Assembly: GCA_046309815.1 (NCBI GenBank) | Contig: JBKCOJ010000002.1 | Span: forward strand, 1 to 30,098 | DNA length: 30,098 nucleotides | Source: CAITNM01 sp021298215 | GTDB lineage: Bacteria > Pseudomonadota > Alphaproteobacteria > Paracaedibacterales > CAITNM01 | Reading direction: 5' to 3' | In this document: in pieces, positions 1 to 7,678 of the stretch | Layout of the letters: each line of letters begins with the position of its first letter | Numbering within the stretch: position 1 is the stretch's first letter | Translations under genes and position numbers: made by a program | Notes under the pieces: model-generated | The model's input: only the letters and a program-made list of their open reading frames with translations | Told to the model about the DNA's origin: nothing | The model's database searches: none

Positions 1-31
1 AAGCGCCGGGAAAGTAGGTCCTCACCAAATC
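1..31 (+). rRNA. rrf: 5S ribosomal RNA, 3' end (partial)
   Basis: The window opens with gggaaagtaggtcctcacca, which resembles the conserved 3' part of bacterial 5S rRNA (gggagagtaggtcgccgcca in alphaproteobacteria). Only the 3' end is inside the window, so helix I pairing cannot be tested. The 3' boundary near base 31 is approximate. No clear terminator follows. This would place the window just downstream of an rRNA operon. Confidence 0.62.
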
Positions 32-139
32 TCCTCGCATCAACTCCTTGCTTGTGATCTCTCTGCTTGCCCCTCTATCTCATCTATTATCTTCTCCATT
101 GCTAATTCCTTCTAACGTATTTATATTGTGCTGAATAAT

Positions 140-171
140 GACGTCCCGTTGAAAAACAGGATCTAGTGAAT
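140..171. repeat. decayed copy of the dispersed intergenic repeat
   Basis: The sequence gacgtcccgtt followed by aggatctagtgaat matches the two ends of the intergenic element seen at 16813, 22019 and 24917 (cgtcatcc...ggatccagtgaa). The central palindrome is degraded. Confidence 0.5.
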
Positions 172-304
172 ATTATCGATAACACATTAGATTGTTACGC
201 TCGGCAATCTAATTCTGTAAATGCTTTCGCATCTCGTCTTCATTAACCCTGTTACCTATTCGCCACACCTTCCTATCATGCTGCATCATTAACTTTCAAA
301 GGTT

Positions 305-334
305 TTGACTTTTTCTCTTATATAAGGCTATGTT
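305..334 (+). promoter_or_regulatory. sigma70-like promoter of the outer-membrane barrel gene
   Basis: TTGACT at 305-310 and TATGTT at 329-334 are separated by 18 bp. Transcription would begin near 341, leaving a leader of about 30 nt before the ATG at 372. This argues against an upstream in-frame ATG at 330, which would lie before the transcription start. Confidence 0.5.
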
Positions 335-371
335 ACCTACAAATAACGTAATTTTACGACAGGAATTTTCA

Positions 372-1097
372 ATGAAAAAAACTTTATCTCTAGGTTTTGC
401 AACTCTTGCAACGGCAGCGCATTTATCTGCAGCTCCTCAAATCTCTTCTGGCGCGTACGCAGGTGCGGCAGCTGGTGTATCTGTGTTGGGTGGAAAAAAC
501 CAATTGGCTATTTCTAATGATGCAGCAGTTGCTGGTCAGCAAGTACTGCAAGACCAAGGCAATTTTAGTCTCTCAAAAACATCTCCTGCAGTAATGATTT
601 TTGCTGGTTATGGAATGAAAGTTAGTGGTTTTTGGACAGCAGCGGAACTTTTCTATCAATTTGATAGCCTGAAAGATAAACAAAATCCTGTATTTGCAGG
701 TACAACACCTAAAAATTTGTCAAGTACTTCAACGGGTGCGTATGGTCTTTCTGCTCATTTAGGCTTTCTTCCAAGTGAAAATTGCACAGCTTATGTGATT
801 TTAGGTGTAGAAGCACGACGTTTTAAAGTGAAGTTCTCAGATCCTACTCCAGCTAACGTTTCAGCAGCAATTAATAAAGGTTATACAAGTGTAGCCTTTG
901 TTCCGGGTATTGGTGCTCGTTTTGCTTTGACTAAGGAACTAAGTCTTAGAACAGAATATAAGTATGCAATGCATCGTAGTAAAACACTGAATGCGTCTGC
1001 AAAGAATACAGCTAACGCGGCTCAAACAGATACTGTAAAAATTAAACACCAACCTAAAGTACACAGTTTTAACGTAGGCGTAGTTTATAGTTTCTAA
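372..1097 (+). CDS. outer-membrane beta-barrel surface protein
   Basis: This is a 241-residue protein with a clear Sec signal peptide (MKKTLSLGFATLATAAHLSA), followed by alternating polar and hydrophobic segments and a C-terminal VVYSF. Ending in aromatic F with alternating hydrophobics is the usual outer-membrane insertion signature. Phrases such as SSGAYAGAAAGVSVLGGKN and AFVPGIGARFALTKELSLR resemble strands of small eight-stranded barrels of the Omp25/Opa/OmpX kind. The start at 372 is chosen because AGGAA lies at 361-365 and the signal peptide begins directly at this Met; a start at 330 would add 14 residues with no ribosome binding site. It is monocistronic, with its own promoter and a strong terminator at 1119. 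The family is inferred from general shape, so the exact Pfam class is uncertain. A likely role is surface antigen or small porin. Confidence 0.82.
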   Translation: MKKTLSLGFATLATAAHLSAAPQISSGAYAGAAAGVSVLGGKNQLAISNDAAVAGQQVLQDQGNFSLSKTSPAVMIFAGYGMKVSGFWTAAELFYQFDSLKDKQNPVFAGTTPKNLSSTSTGAYGLSAHLGFLPSENCTAYVILGVEARRFKVKFSDPTPANVSAAINKGYTSVAFVPGIGARFALTKELSLRTEYKYAMHRSKTLNASAKNTANAAQTDTVKIKHQPKVHSFNVGVVYSF

Positions 1098-1118
1098 AAG
1101 CTGCTAAAAATCAGCATT

Positions 1119-1151
1119 AAAAGCTGTTATTTTTTAAATAACAGCTTTTTT
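1119..1151 (+). terminator. rho-independent terminator of the barrel gene
   Basis: A perfect 12-bp stem (1119-1130 aaaagctgttat, 1138-1149 ataacagctttt) with a 7-nt loop is followed by T-rich sequence. It lies 22 bp after the stop codon. Confidence 0.85.
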
Positions 1152-1166
1152 ATTTTAAAATAATAC

Positions 1167-1272
1167 TTGCAATTTTTACTCCAATGGTATATAGGTTATC
1201 CATATGCTATGGCCTTCCATATGAAAATTAAAGGGCCTCTGCACTGATAAGCGAGGAGCTCGCTTATTTTTT
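1167..1272 (+). promoter_or_regulatory. promoter and short leader ending in an intrinsic terminator hairpin
   Basis: TTGCAA (1167-1172) and TATAGG (1190-1195), 17 bp apart, form a possible promoter. About 50 nt further on, a 9-bp stem (1247-1255 ataagcgag, 1259-1267 ctcgcttat) is followed by six T residues. A 12-codon frame, MAFHMKIKGPLH (1209-1247), stops exactly at the foot of this stem but has no visible ribosome binding site. The arrangement could be an attenuator controlling the gene at 1306, or a short independent RNA. Confidence 0.45.
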
Positions 1273-1305
1273 GTTTTAAGCTTTTAACAAAATTGGAGAT
1301 AATCT

Positions 1306-1971
1306 ATGAAATTAACACATTTATTAAGTGCAGCCGTTATAACAGCTGTTACAGTTAGTTCACTAAGCGCAATTGATGGCGAATTCACAAATATGAACCC
1401 TACTCAAGCTAAAATGGCAGCTACAAAACTTAAAACTGAAGTAGCGCGTCTTCGTGGGCTTGGTGGTGCAGCGGCTCACCATGGCGGTTTAGCTGGTACA
1501 GATACTGATGCTCTATTACAAACTATTGGTGCAGACACACAACTATACATTAATGCAATTAAAGCTCCAGTAATTGCTGCTTTTAATGCTTTTGTTGATA
1601 CAGTTATTGTTGGTGCGGATGGTACGGCATTTTTCGCAGGTGCTCCAGCAGGTGGTCATGGAGTTGCTGATCAGTCTAAAGGTGCTTTAAAAGCCGGATT
1701 CGCAGCTCAAGTAAACGCTACTACACATGCAGCTTTAGCTGCTCATGGTGCTGCTGTACCTGTTGATGCTTCTATGCATGCATTAAACGCAAGTGTGCAA
1801 AGCGTTAACGTTGCAATGGGCGCAGCTTTTGATGCTTGGTTAGACCTTCTTTTCCCAGGTGCTGATAACACAGTAGTGTTAGACGCGGCTACTGTTATAG
1901 GTGGTGCGACTGTTGGTGACCTTGAGAAAGGTACTTTCAAAGCTGCTATTTTGGGCGCTATCAGCCAATAA
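1306..1971 (+). CDS. secreted NPTQ-motif protein, Ala-rich (copy 1)
   Basis: This is a 221-residue protein of unknown function. A signal peptide occupies residues 1-22 and ends SSLSA. The mature protein would start with IDGEFTNMNPTQAKMAATKL, the motif shared with the three following genes; I23, D24, E26, F27, N31, T33, Q34, A35 and K36 fall at exactly the same residue numbers in the next gene. Around residues 57-70 is HHGGLAGTDTDALL, again shared with the next gene. The remainder is very rich in alanine. It appears to contain two copies of a roughly 40-residue unit built on VGADGTAFF / DQSKGALKAGF and PGADNTVVL / DLEKGTFKAAI. GGAG lies about 10 nt before the ATG. It is bounded by a leader hairpin upstream and a strong terminator downstream, so it may be separately expressed. 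It is probably exported to the periplasm or beyond. No enzymatic motif is seen. Confidence 0.88.
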   Translation: MKLTHLLSAAVITAVTVSSLSAIDGEFTNMNPTQAKMAATKLKTEVARLRGLGGAAAHHGGLAGTDTDALLQTIGADTQLYINAIKAPVIAAFNAFVDTVIVGADGTAFFAGAPAGGHGVADQSKGALKAGFAAQVNATTHAALAAHGAAVPVDASMHALNASVQSVNVAMGAAFDAWLDLLFPGADNTVVLDAATVIGGATVGDLEKGTFKAAILGAISQ

Positions 1972-1984
1972 TAGTTTTGTTATT

Positions 1985-2017
1985 AAAGCTCCTTTCATTA
2001 ATGAAGGGAGCTTTTTT
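1985..2017 (+). terminator. rho-independent terminator after NPTQ copy 1
   Basis: The arms aaagctcctttca and tgaagggagcttt form a long stem around a TTAA loop, with one G-U pair. Six T residues follow at 2012-2017. It lies 14 bp past the stop codon. Confidence 0.85.
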
Positions 2018-2126
2018 ATTCGTTTAATGTTACTGTTTATTATCTAAATTTTATCTTGCATTTCTTATAAAATTGGCTTAGGAGTTTTTGTATTACTGTT
2101 AACGAAATTACACCGGAGCTTCTATA

Positions 2127-2777
2127 ATGAAAAGTATCACAGCAAAAAGTTTTTTAGTCCTTGCAAGTACATCTGCAATTTTTTCAAGTACTATTGACCC
2201 TGAATTTGAAACCCTAAATGCTACGCAAGCTAAGCTTGCAGCTTCAAATCTTAAAAAGCAAGTTGCTGCTTTATCTGCACTCCCTTTGGTTGCTGTACAT
2301 CATGCTGGTTTGCCCGGAACGGATACAGATGAGTTAATCAAGGCCGTTGCCAACGGAAGCAACGATACCTGGATAGCTTTTTCTAAAACGAAAATAACAA
2401 CCCTTATATCTGCTTGGATAAAGACTTTACCAAAAGCTGGGGATACTCTCCTTGTAAATGGAGTAGTTGCTGCTGCAGATAAAAGAAAGCCATCGAGATT
2501 AATAAGTGATTTGGAAAGGGTTATTGATACTGCTGATTATACAGTTGTACCAATTCCTGGTGATGCAAATCTTTCTACACTCAAAAGAACGAAGCTAGTT
2601 ACTGTTCAAACAATTGTTGATGCCGTCAATAATGAAATTGATCGCATCTTGGTTGGTGGGGACGCTACAAATCTCTTGCAGTCAAATATACCAGCCGTAC
2701 GTCCTGCAAATTTTCCAACTGATAAAACAAAAGGCGCTTTTAAGGTTGCGATCGAAGCGCTAATTAAAACATTCTAA
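2127..2777 (+). CDS. secreted NPTQ-motif protein (copy 2)
   Basis: This 216-residue protein of unknown function is paralogous to the gene at 1306. Its signal peptide is residues 1-21, followed by TIDPEFETLNATQAKLAASN; Pro of the NPTQ core is replaced by Ala. It shares HHAGLPGTDTDELI (about residues 58-71) with copy 1. Its C-terminal block (VGGDATNLL, then DKTKGAFKVAIEALI) aligns with the C-termini of copies 1 and 4. A weaker earlier copy of that block starts near PKAGDTLLVNG. It is much less alanine-rich and more lysine-rich than copy 1, so the two have diverged strongly outside the shared blocks. CGGAG lies about 10 nt before the ATG. It is followed by a hairpin at 2801. Function is not inferred beyond export. 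Confidence 0.86.
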   Translation: MKSITAKSFLVLASTSAIFSSTIDPEFETLNATQAKLAASNLKKQVAALSALPLVAVHHAGLPGTDTDELIKAVANGSNDTWIAFSKTKITTLISAWIKTLPKAGDTLLVNGVVAAADKRKPSRLISDLERVIDTADYTVVPIPGDANLSTLKRTKLVTVQTIVDAVNNEIDRILVGGDATNLLQSNIPAVRPANFPTDKTKGAFKVAIEALIKTF

Positions 2778-2800
2778 ATTAATCTTAATTTCCTATACAA

Positions 2801-2832
2801 CTTATCTTTGCATATTACACGCAAAGATAAAT
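2801..2832 (+). terminator. hairpin after NPTQ copy 2, possible weak terminator
   Basis: The arms ttatctttgc (2802-2811) and gcaaagataa (2821-2830) form a 10-bp stem. There is no T-run after it, so rho-independent termination is doubtful. Confidence 0.4.
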
Positions 2833-2958
2833 TGTTGTGGTGCTTAAAAATTATATCCTTAATCTAACCATCCTTTAAGTATTATAAGTAGGATTAACTA
2901 AAAATTAATTAAAAAACGTGTAAGCTGGAATTGTAGGTACAGCAAGTATTTAAAAATA

Positions 2959-3417
2959 ATGATACACTTTTCAGCGCATATTTTTTTAGTCTTTCTCAGC
3001 ATTAATGTATTTGGTTCCTTGAGTGCAATGGATGCTGAATTTGCTTCATTCAATCCAACCCAAGCAGCTGTAAAGGGGCAACAGTACAAAAAGCAAGCAG
3101 AAGAGCTCGCTAAAAATCTTACCATTCCTCTTGAAAACATTCCGGGGTCTTTTTCCGGTAATCCAACACAAATTAAATTGCTTGGTTCTAAGTGGAAAAA
3201 AGAATATGAGCGCCTTAAAGAAGAAGAGCGTAAGCTCTTATCTTCAGGTGGGGCTGTAGGCTCTACAAATTCTTCATTTGTTTCTCCAAAACCAGCCGAC
3301 ACTATACCAGCCTCTTTAATGACTCCAAATCCTAGCAGTTCTTCTGCAGTGACTAATCAACATCTTGATCAAAGTGTTAGTGAGGGTTCCATTCCTTCTT
3401 TTGTTTCTCCTCAATAA
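2959..3417 (+). CDS. secreted NPTQ-motif protein, short, Ser/Pro-rich tail (copy 3)
   Basis: This 152-residue protein of unknown function has a signal peptide (residues 1-23, ending GSLSA). It is followed at the mature N-terminus by MDAEFASFNPTQAAVKGQQY. A second, decayed copy of the motif follows about 37 residues later (SFSGNPTQIKLLGSKWKKEY), which has lost the IDxEF part but kept NPTQxK and the basic helix. After a charged stretch (ERLKEEERK) the C-terminal 60 residues are a low-complexity Ser/Pro tail with SSFVSPKP and PSFVSPQ as a crude repeat. The C-terminal block of copies 1, 2 and 4 is absent. No good ribosome binding site precedes the ATG; the start rests on the signal peptide. An opposite-strand frame overlaps it but has no signal peptide or recognisable content. 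Confidence 0.75.
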   Translation: MIHFSAHIFLVFLSINVFGSLSAMDAEFASFNPTQAAVKGQQYKKQAEELAKNLTIPLENIPGSFSGNPTQIKLLGSKWKKEYERLKEEERKLLSSGGAVGSTNSSFVSPKPADTIPASLMTPNPSSSSAVTNQHLDQSVSEGSIPSFVSPQ

Positions 3418-3482
3418 CCGTTAACGATTGATTAAAAGTTTTCGGGTAGTATAACGACAATACACAAAGGCATAAGAACATT

Positions 3483-4478
3483 ATGAAGAAATACCTTTTA
3501 CAAACTCTTTTATTACTTTCAATAGGAAGTTTGAGTGTAAATGCTGCTACGTTAGCAACTCCTAAAAAAGCAGCAGGAGGATCGACGATTGATGCGGAAT
3601 TTTTGTCAATGAATCCAACTCAGGTTAAATTAACAGGTTCTGCTTATAAAAGGCGGGTTGAAGAAGCTGAAGGACGTAAGCCACTTGCTTCTTCCGGCAT
3701 TGATTCTGAATTTTCGAACTTGAATCCTACTCAGGCAAAAATAGAAGCAACAAAGTGGAAGAGGGAGATTGAAGTAAAAGGCCTCTCTTCTCCATCTCCC
3801 GTTCCAGCGCCTACCGTTCATTCTTCTTCAGCAGCTAGCGGGCGGGTTGATTTAGATGATATTTTACATAAGCTAGATGATGTAAGTAGAGAAGTTCGTG
3901 CCCTAAGAGTGCACTCTGATATAACACCAAGCAATCTCAGCGGTGCTTTTGATCAACATGCGACAGCAGATGATAGAGTTTTAAACCTTGCCTTTAAGGA
4001 CTCATCTCTCGTGGAAGCATATAAAGCTGCAAAAAAAGCAAACAGCCTTGCTGGCTTTTGGCCTGTTGTCAAAGCGCAAGTACTAAAAAAGCTTGAGACT
4101 AAAGTGAATGAGCTCCAGCCAGGAGGAAATAATAGCATCCTATTAGTACAATATAGCAATAACATGATTGGTTATATGGTGGGAGCTAAGCTTAAAGAGG
4201 TTACTAAAGAAGAATTTTTAAGAGACTTAAATTTAAGAATTCAAGCTTTAACTTTCGATGGAATCACTATTCCAATAGATAAAAACGTAGAGCAATTTCG
4301 CGCAAGCTATATAGGAAAAATTAATATAGCAATTGCTTCTCAAATTGATGATTTAGTAGCTGGAAATGCGGATACTGTTATCTTACAAGAGGATGTTGCT
4401 CGTAACATAAAAGGCACAAATTTGGCGCCTAAAAGTAAAAATGCCTTCAGGTACATACTTCAAGAGGCTGTTAAATAA
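3483..4478 (+). CDS. secreted NPTQ-motif protein with two motif copies (copy 4)
   Basis: This 331-residue protein of unknown function has a signal peptide of about 21 residues (ending LSVNA) and then a short linker. Two complete motif copies follow: STIDAEFLSMNPTQVKL and SGIDSEFSNLNPTQAKIEA, exactly 37 residues (111 bp) apart. A Ser/Pro/Ala linker leads into a helical region with a short heptad-like stretch (DDILHKLDDVSREVRAL). The C-terminal half contains two related blocks, one near ELQPGGNNSILLVQY and the last near VAGNADTVILQED...SKNAFRYILQEAV, matching the C-terminal module of copies 1 and 2. AAAGG lies about 15 nt upstream. A strong terminator follows at 4503. It is the longest member and links the N-terminal motif to the C-terminal module. 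Confidence 0.87.
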   Translation: MKKYLLQTLLLLSIGSLSVNAATLATPKKAAGGSTIDAEFLSMNPTQVKLTGSAYKRRVEEAEGRKPLASSGIDSEFSNLNPTQAKIEATKWKREIEVKGLSSPSPVPAPTVHSSSAASGRVDLDDILHKLDDVSREVRALRVHSDITPSNLSGAFDQHATADDRVLNLAFKDSSLVEAYKAAKKANSLAGFWPVVKAQVLKKLETKVNELQPGGNNSILLVQYSNNMIGYMVGAKLKEVTKEEFLRDLNLRIQALTFDGITIPIDKNVEQFRASYIGKINIAIASQIDDLVAGNADTVILQEDVARNIKGTNLAPKSKNAFRYILQEAVK

Positions 4479-4502
4479 ATTTCACGACTTCATTTACTTC
4501 GC

Positions 4503-4536
4503 AAAAGGGATTGCTCATCACAGCAATCCCTTTTTT
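4503..4536 (+). terminator. rho-independent terminator after NPTQ cluster
   Basis: A perfect 13-bp stem (4503-4515 aaaagggattgct, 4522-4534 agcaatccctttt) has a 6-nt loop, and its 3' arm runs directly into T residues. Confidence 0.9.
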
Positions 4537-4676
4537 ATTTTTCCTCCCTCAATCTTCTCCATCAAAACCCCTTTGCAATCAGCCGCCATCTGTGGCATAA
4601 TCCTGGCAGTTATAACCTCTAACCGGCTCATTACTTAAACATTTATACACGAGCCACCCCCCAGGACATCATTTCT

Positions 4677-6506
4677 ATGCAAGCTCAAAAAGAAAACTTC
4701 GAATCTCTTTTAAACGAATTCATGCAAGACAGCCGCACCTTTGAAGGCAAAGTTGTTAAAGGCACTATCATCAGCATCCACAACGACATGGCCACTATCG
4801 ATATTGGCATGAAATCGGAAGGCCGCGTTCCTCTTAAGGAAATTACGGGCCGCGCCGGAATGCACGAAGCAAAAATCGGTGACCGTATCGAAGTCTACGT
4901 TGAGCGCCTTGAAGATCGCCACGGCGAAGCCATGCTCAGCGTTGAAAAAGCCCGCCGCGAAGCATCCTGGAATGTGTTAGAGGAAGCCCTTGTTTCTGGC
5001 GCGCACATCGACGGCGTCATTTTTGGCCGCGTCAAAGGTGGTTTTGCTGTTGATCTTGACGGCGTTGTTGCCTTCTTGCCTGGTAGCCAAGTTGATATTC
5101 GCCCAATTCGCGACCTCGCACCATTGATGAATATCGTGCAACCATTCAAAATCCTTAAAATGGATAAAAGCCGCAGCAATATCGTTGTGTCACGTCGTTC
5201 AGTGCTTGAAGAATCACGCGCCGAAGCACGCACGGAACTTGTTGCAAACCTGAATGAAGGTCAAGTGGTTGCCGGTGTGGTGAAAAACATCACCGATTAC
5301 GGTGCCTTTATTGATCTTGGTGGCGTTGACGGTCTTCTCCATGTCACTGATATTTCATGGCGCCGCATCAACCATCCAAATGAAGTTCTTAAAGTTGGTG
5401 AAACTATTAATGTTCAAGTCATTCGCTACAATAAAGACACGCAACGTATTTCTCTCGGCATGAAGCAGCTTGAAAACGACCCATGGCAAAATATTGATCT
5501 GCAATACAAGCCAGGTCAAAAAGTTACCGGTAAAGTCACGAATATCACTGACTACGGTGCATTCGTTGAATTACAACCAGCTATCGAAGGTCTCATTTAT
5601 GTGACTGAAATGAGCTGGACAAAGAAAAATATCCACCCAGGCAAAGTCTTAACCGTTGGTCAAGACGTTGAAGTAGTTGTACTTGCTGTTGATTTGTCAA
5701 AACGCCGCATCAGCCTTGGCTTGAAGCAATGTATGGATAACCCATGGCAAAAACTTGTTGAAGATCATCCAGTGGGCAGTATCTTCGAAGGCGTTATTAA
5801 AAACGTTACCGAATTCGGTTTATTTGTTGGTATCAACGAACAGCTCGATGGTATGGTACACATCAACGATATCTCTTGGGAAGAAACAACAGAAGAAACT
5901 CTAAAACAATTCACAAAAGGCCAAATGGTTAAAGTGAAGGTTTTGGACATCGACCCTGAAAAAGAACGCGTCAGCCTTGGTGTAAAACAAGTAACTGGTG
6001 ATCCTTTAGCGGATGTTTTAGCATCCGTGAAAAAAGGCGATGTAGTTACATGTTCCGTTACAGCGATTGACGATAAAGGTATGGACGTAGCGCTTGCTAA
6101 TGGCTTAAACGGCTACATTAAAAAAGCTGACATTGCTAGAGATCGCAGCGACCAACGTCTAGATCGCTTTGCAGTGGGTGAAAAAATTGACGCAAAAGTG
6201 TTACAAGTTGAAAAGTCATCTCGCAAAGTTAGCCTTTCTATTAAAGCGCGCGAAATGGATGAAGAGAAAGAAGCTCTATCAACTTATGGTTCATCTGATA
6301 GCGGAGCAACGCTTGGCGATATCTTAGGAACAGCACTTAGCAAAGCAAAATCTAAGAAAGAAAGCGAAGCTGCAGCTCCAAATGCAGCTAAAGAACCTGC
6401 AAAAAAAGCTAAAAAGGAAGAAACAGACGCAGCAGATGCGGAAGAAAAGCCTAAAAAGAAAGCTGCTCCAAAGAAAAAAGCAGTTGACGAAGCAGACGCA
6501 GAGTAG
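4677..6506 (+). CDS. rpsA: 30S ribosomal protein S1
   Basis: At 609 residues it carries the usual series of six S1 (OB-fold) RNA-binding repeats, recognisable by recurring ITDYGAF(I/V)(D/E)L, GLLHVTDISW, GLIYVTEMSW and GMVHINDISW blocks, each closed by RISLGMKQ-type sequences. The C-terminal 60-70 residues form a low-complexity Lys/Ala/Glu tail (KKAKKEETDAADAEEKPKKK), as in many alphaproteobacterial S1 proteins. S1 binds mRNA on the 30S subunit and helps initiation on messages with weak Shine-Dalgarno sequences, which fits the poor ribosome binding sites of several genes here. AGGA lies about 10 nt before the ATG. The commonly adjacent cmk gene is absent upstream; the secreted-protein cluster lies there instead. 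Codon use is GC-richer than in the flanking accessory genes. Confidence 0.98.
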   Translation: MQAQKENFESLLNEFMQDSRTFEGKVVKGTIISIHNDMATIDIGMKSEGRVPLKEITGRAGMHEAKIGDRIEVYVERLEDRHGEAMLSVEKARREASWNVLEEALVSGAHIDGVIFGRVKGGFAVDLDGVVAFLPGSQVDIRPIRDLAPLMNIVQPFKILKMDKSRSNIVVSRRSVLEESRAEARTELVANLNEGQVVAGVVKNITDYGAFIDLGGVDGLLHVTDISWRRINHPNEVLKVGETINVQVIRYNKDTQRISLGMKQLENDPWQNIDLQYKPGQKVTGKVTNITDYGAFVELQPAIEGLIYVTEMSWTKKNIHPGKVLTVGQDVEVVVLAVDLSKRRISLGLKQCMDNPWQKLVEDHPVGSIFEGVIKNVTEFGLFVGINEQLDGMVHINDISWEETTEETLKQFTKGQMVKVKVLDIDPEKERVSLGVKQVTGDPLADVLASVKKGDVVTCSVTAIDDKGMDVALANGLNGYIKKADIARDRSDQRLDRFAVGEKIDAKVLQVEKSSRKVSLSIKAREMDEEKEALSTYGSSDSGATLGDILGTALSKAKSKKESEAAAPNAAKEPAKKAKKEETDAADAEEKPKKKAAPKKKAVDEADAE

Positions 6507-6526
6507 TCTAAATCAAGTAGCTTAAG

Positions 6527-6557
6527 GGGGAAAAGACCATCTTTTCCCCACTTTTAT
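6527..6557 (+). terminator. terminator between rpsA and accD
   Basis: A 9-bp stem, ggggaaaag (6527-6535) with cttttcccc (6541-6549), has a 5-nt loop and a T-rich trailer (acttttatt). It lies only about 20 bp before accD, so read-through may still express accD. Confidence 0.6.
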
Positions 6558-6570
6558 TGAGGGAAGGTTT

Positions 6571-7440
6571 ATGAACTGGATCACAAATTTTGTAAAGCCC
6601 AAAATCCAGGCGCTTATTAACAAAAAGATCGACGTCGCCGAAAACCTTTGGGCGAAATGTCCTGGTTGCGAGCACATGCTCTTTCATCGGGATTTGAAAG
6701 AAAACCTAAATGTATGTCATCACTGTGGCCATCATATGCGTATTTCTGCCAAGGAACGGCTACATCATCTCTTTGATAACGGCGTCTACACATTACAAAA
6801 TGTGCCATCCGTGATTCATGACCCTCTAAAGTTTAAAGATTCTAAAAAATACGCAGATCGCCTCAAAGAATACCGCCAAAAAACAGGCCATGAAGACTCT
6901 GTGCTTGTGGCTTTTGGCCAGGTCAAAGGGCGTAACCTGGTAGTGTGCATCTTTGATTTCGATTTTATGGGTGGCTCCATGGGCCTATACGCAGGGCAGG
7001 GTATGGTAACGGCTGCTGAACTTGCCGTAAAAAGCCACAGCCCAATGCTTGCTATTACAGCATCTGGCGGAGCGCGCATGCAAGAAGGCATACTATCACT
7101 TATGCAAATGCCACGCACAACCATTGCGGTCCAAATGGTAAAAGAAGCAGGTCTTCCATATCTCACGCTTCTTGCTGATCCAACTACCGGCGGCGTTAGC
7201 GCATCCTTTGCCATGCTTGGCGATATAAGCTTCGCAGAACCCGGTGCTATCATTGGCTTTACTGGTGCACGCGTTATCGAAGAAACCATCCGTCAAACTC
7301 TTCCTGAAGGATTTCAACGTGCGGAATACTTACGCGAACACGGTATGATTGATATCGTCGCTCCTCGTAAGGAAATTCCGGAAAAGCTGGGGCAAATTCT
7401 GCATCACTTGCAAAGCTACAGTAAACTCACCGCTGCGTAG
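6571..7440 (+). CDS. accD: acetyl-CoA carboxylase carboxyltransferase subunit beta
   Basis: This 289-residue protein has an N-terminal zinc ribbon (C30-x2-C33 ... C49-x2-C52). The crotonase-fold carboxyltransferase domain follows, with the hallmark blocks MGGSMGLYAGQGMV, ITASGGARMQEGILSLMQM, LADPTTGGVSASFAMLGD and AEPGAIIGFTGARVIEETI. With AccA it transfers carboxyl from carboxybiotin to acetyl-CoA, giving malonyl-CoA for fatty acid synthesis in the cytosol. GGGAAGG immediately upstream of the ATG supports the start. In many alphaproteobacteria folC follows accD; here it is followed by about 280 bp of non-coding DNA and a small secreted protein. Confidence 0.98.
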   Translation: MNWITNFVKPKIQALINKKIDVAENLWAKCPGCEHMLFHRDLKENLNVCHHCGHHMRISAKERLHHLFDNGVYTLQNVPSVIHDPLKFKDSKKYADRLKEYRQKTGHEDSVLVAFGQVKGRNLVVCIFDFDFMGGSMGLYAGQGMVTAAELAVKSHSPMLAITASGGARMQEGILSLMQMPRTTIAVQMVKEAGLPYLTLLADPTTGGVSASFAMLGDISFAEPGAIIGFTGARVIEETIRQTLPEGFQRAEYLREHGMIDIVAPRKEIPEKLGQILHHLQSYSKLTAA

Positions 7441-7650
7441 CACAAGATCACCACGGCCTTAGGCTTCGTGATGATGGTATGGACACCAATGATAAGTAAA
7501 TTACGCTTATCAACGGTTTTAGACACTCAAGAGACTGTCACGAACCAAGAAAACTTTACCTTTTAAGGAGTCTATACCGTGAATGAGTATAAAGCATCGA
7601 TTTAGCAAAAACAAAATTTCAGCGGAACTCGTACAACACGACAATTTTTA

Positions 7651-7678
7651 TTGGAAATTCCAAAAAACTTACTATATT
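7651..7678 (+). promoter_or_regulatory. probable promoter of the 7720 gene
   Basis: TTGGAA (7651-7656) and TATATT (7673-7678) are 16 bp apart. This gives a leader of about 35 nt with AAAGGA shortly before the ATG at 7720. The rest of 7441-7650 shows only an imperfect hairpin near 7446-7475. Confidence 0.45.

Larger units (their letters stand above)
32..371. other. intergenic region between 5S end and porin-like gene
   Basis: There is no supportable gene here. It holds a decayed repeat element at 140-171 and a promoter-like sequence at 305-334. The remainder shows no tRNA-like fold, no long inverted repeat and no reading frame with a ribosome binding site. Confidence 0.6.

Noticed and set aside
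2898..3302. A minus-strand frame opposite the 2959 gene.
   Set aside because: The plus-strand frame has a signal peptide and the NPTQ motif; the antisense frame has neither.
6816..7289. A long open frame antisense to accD.
   Set aside because: It lies wholly within accD and reflects codon bias of that gene; no independent support.
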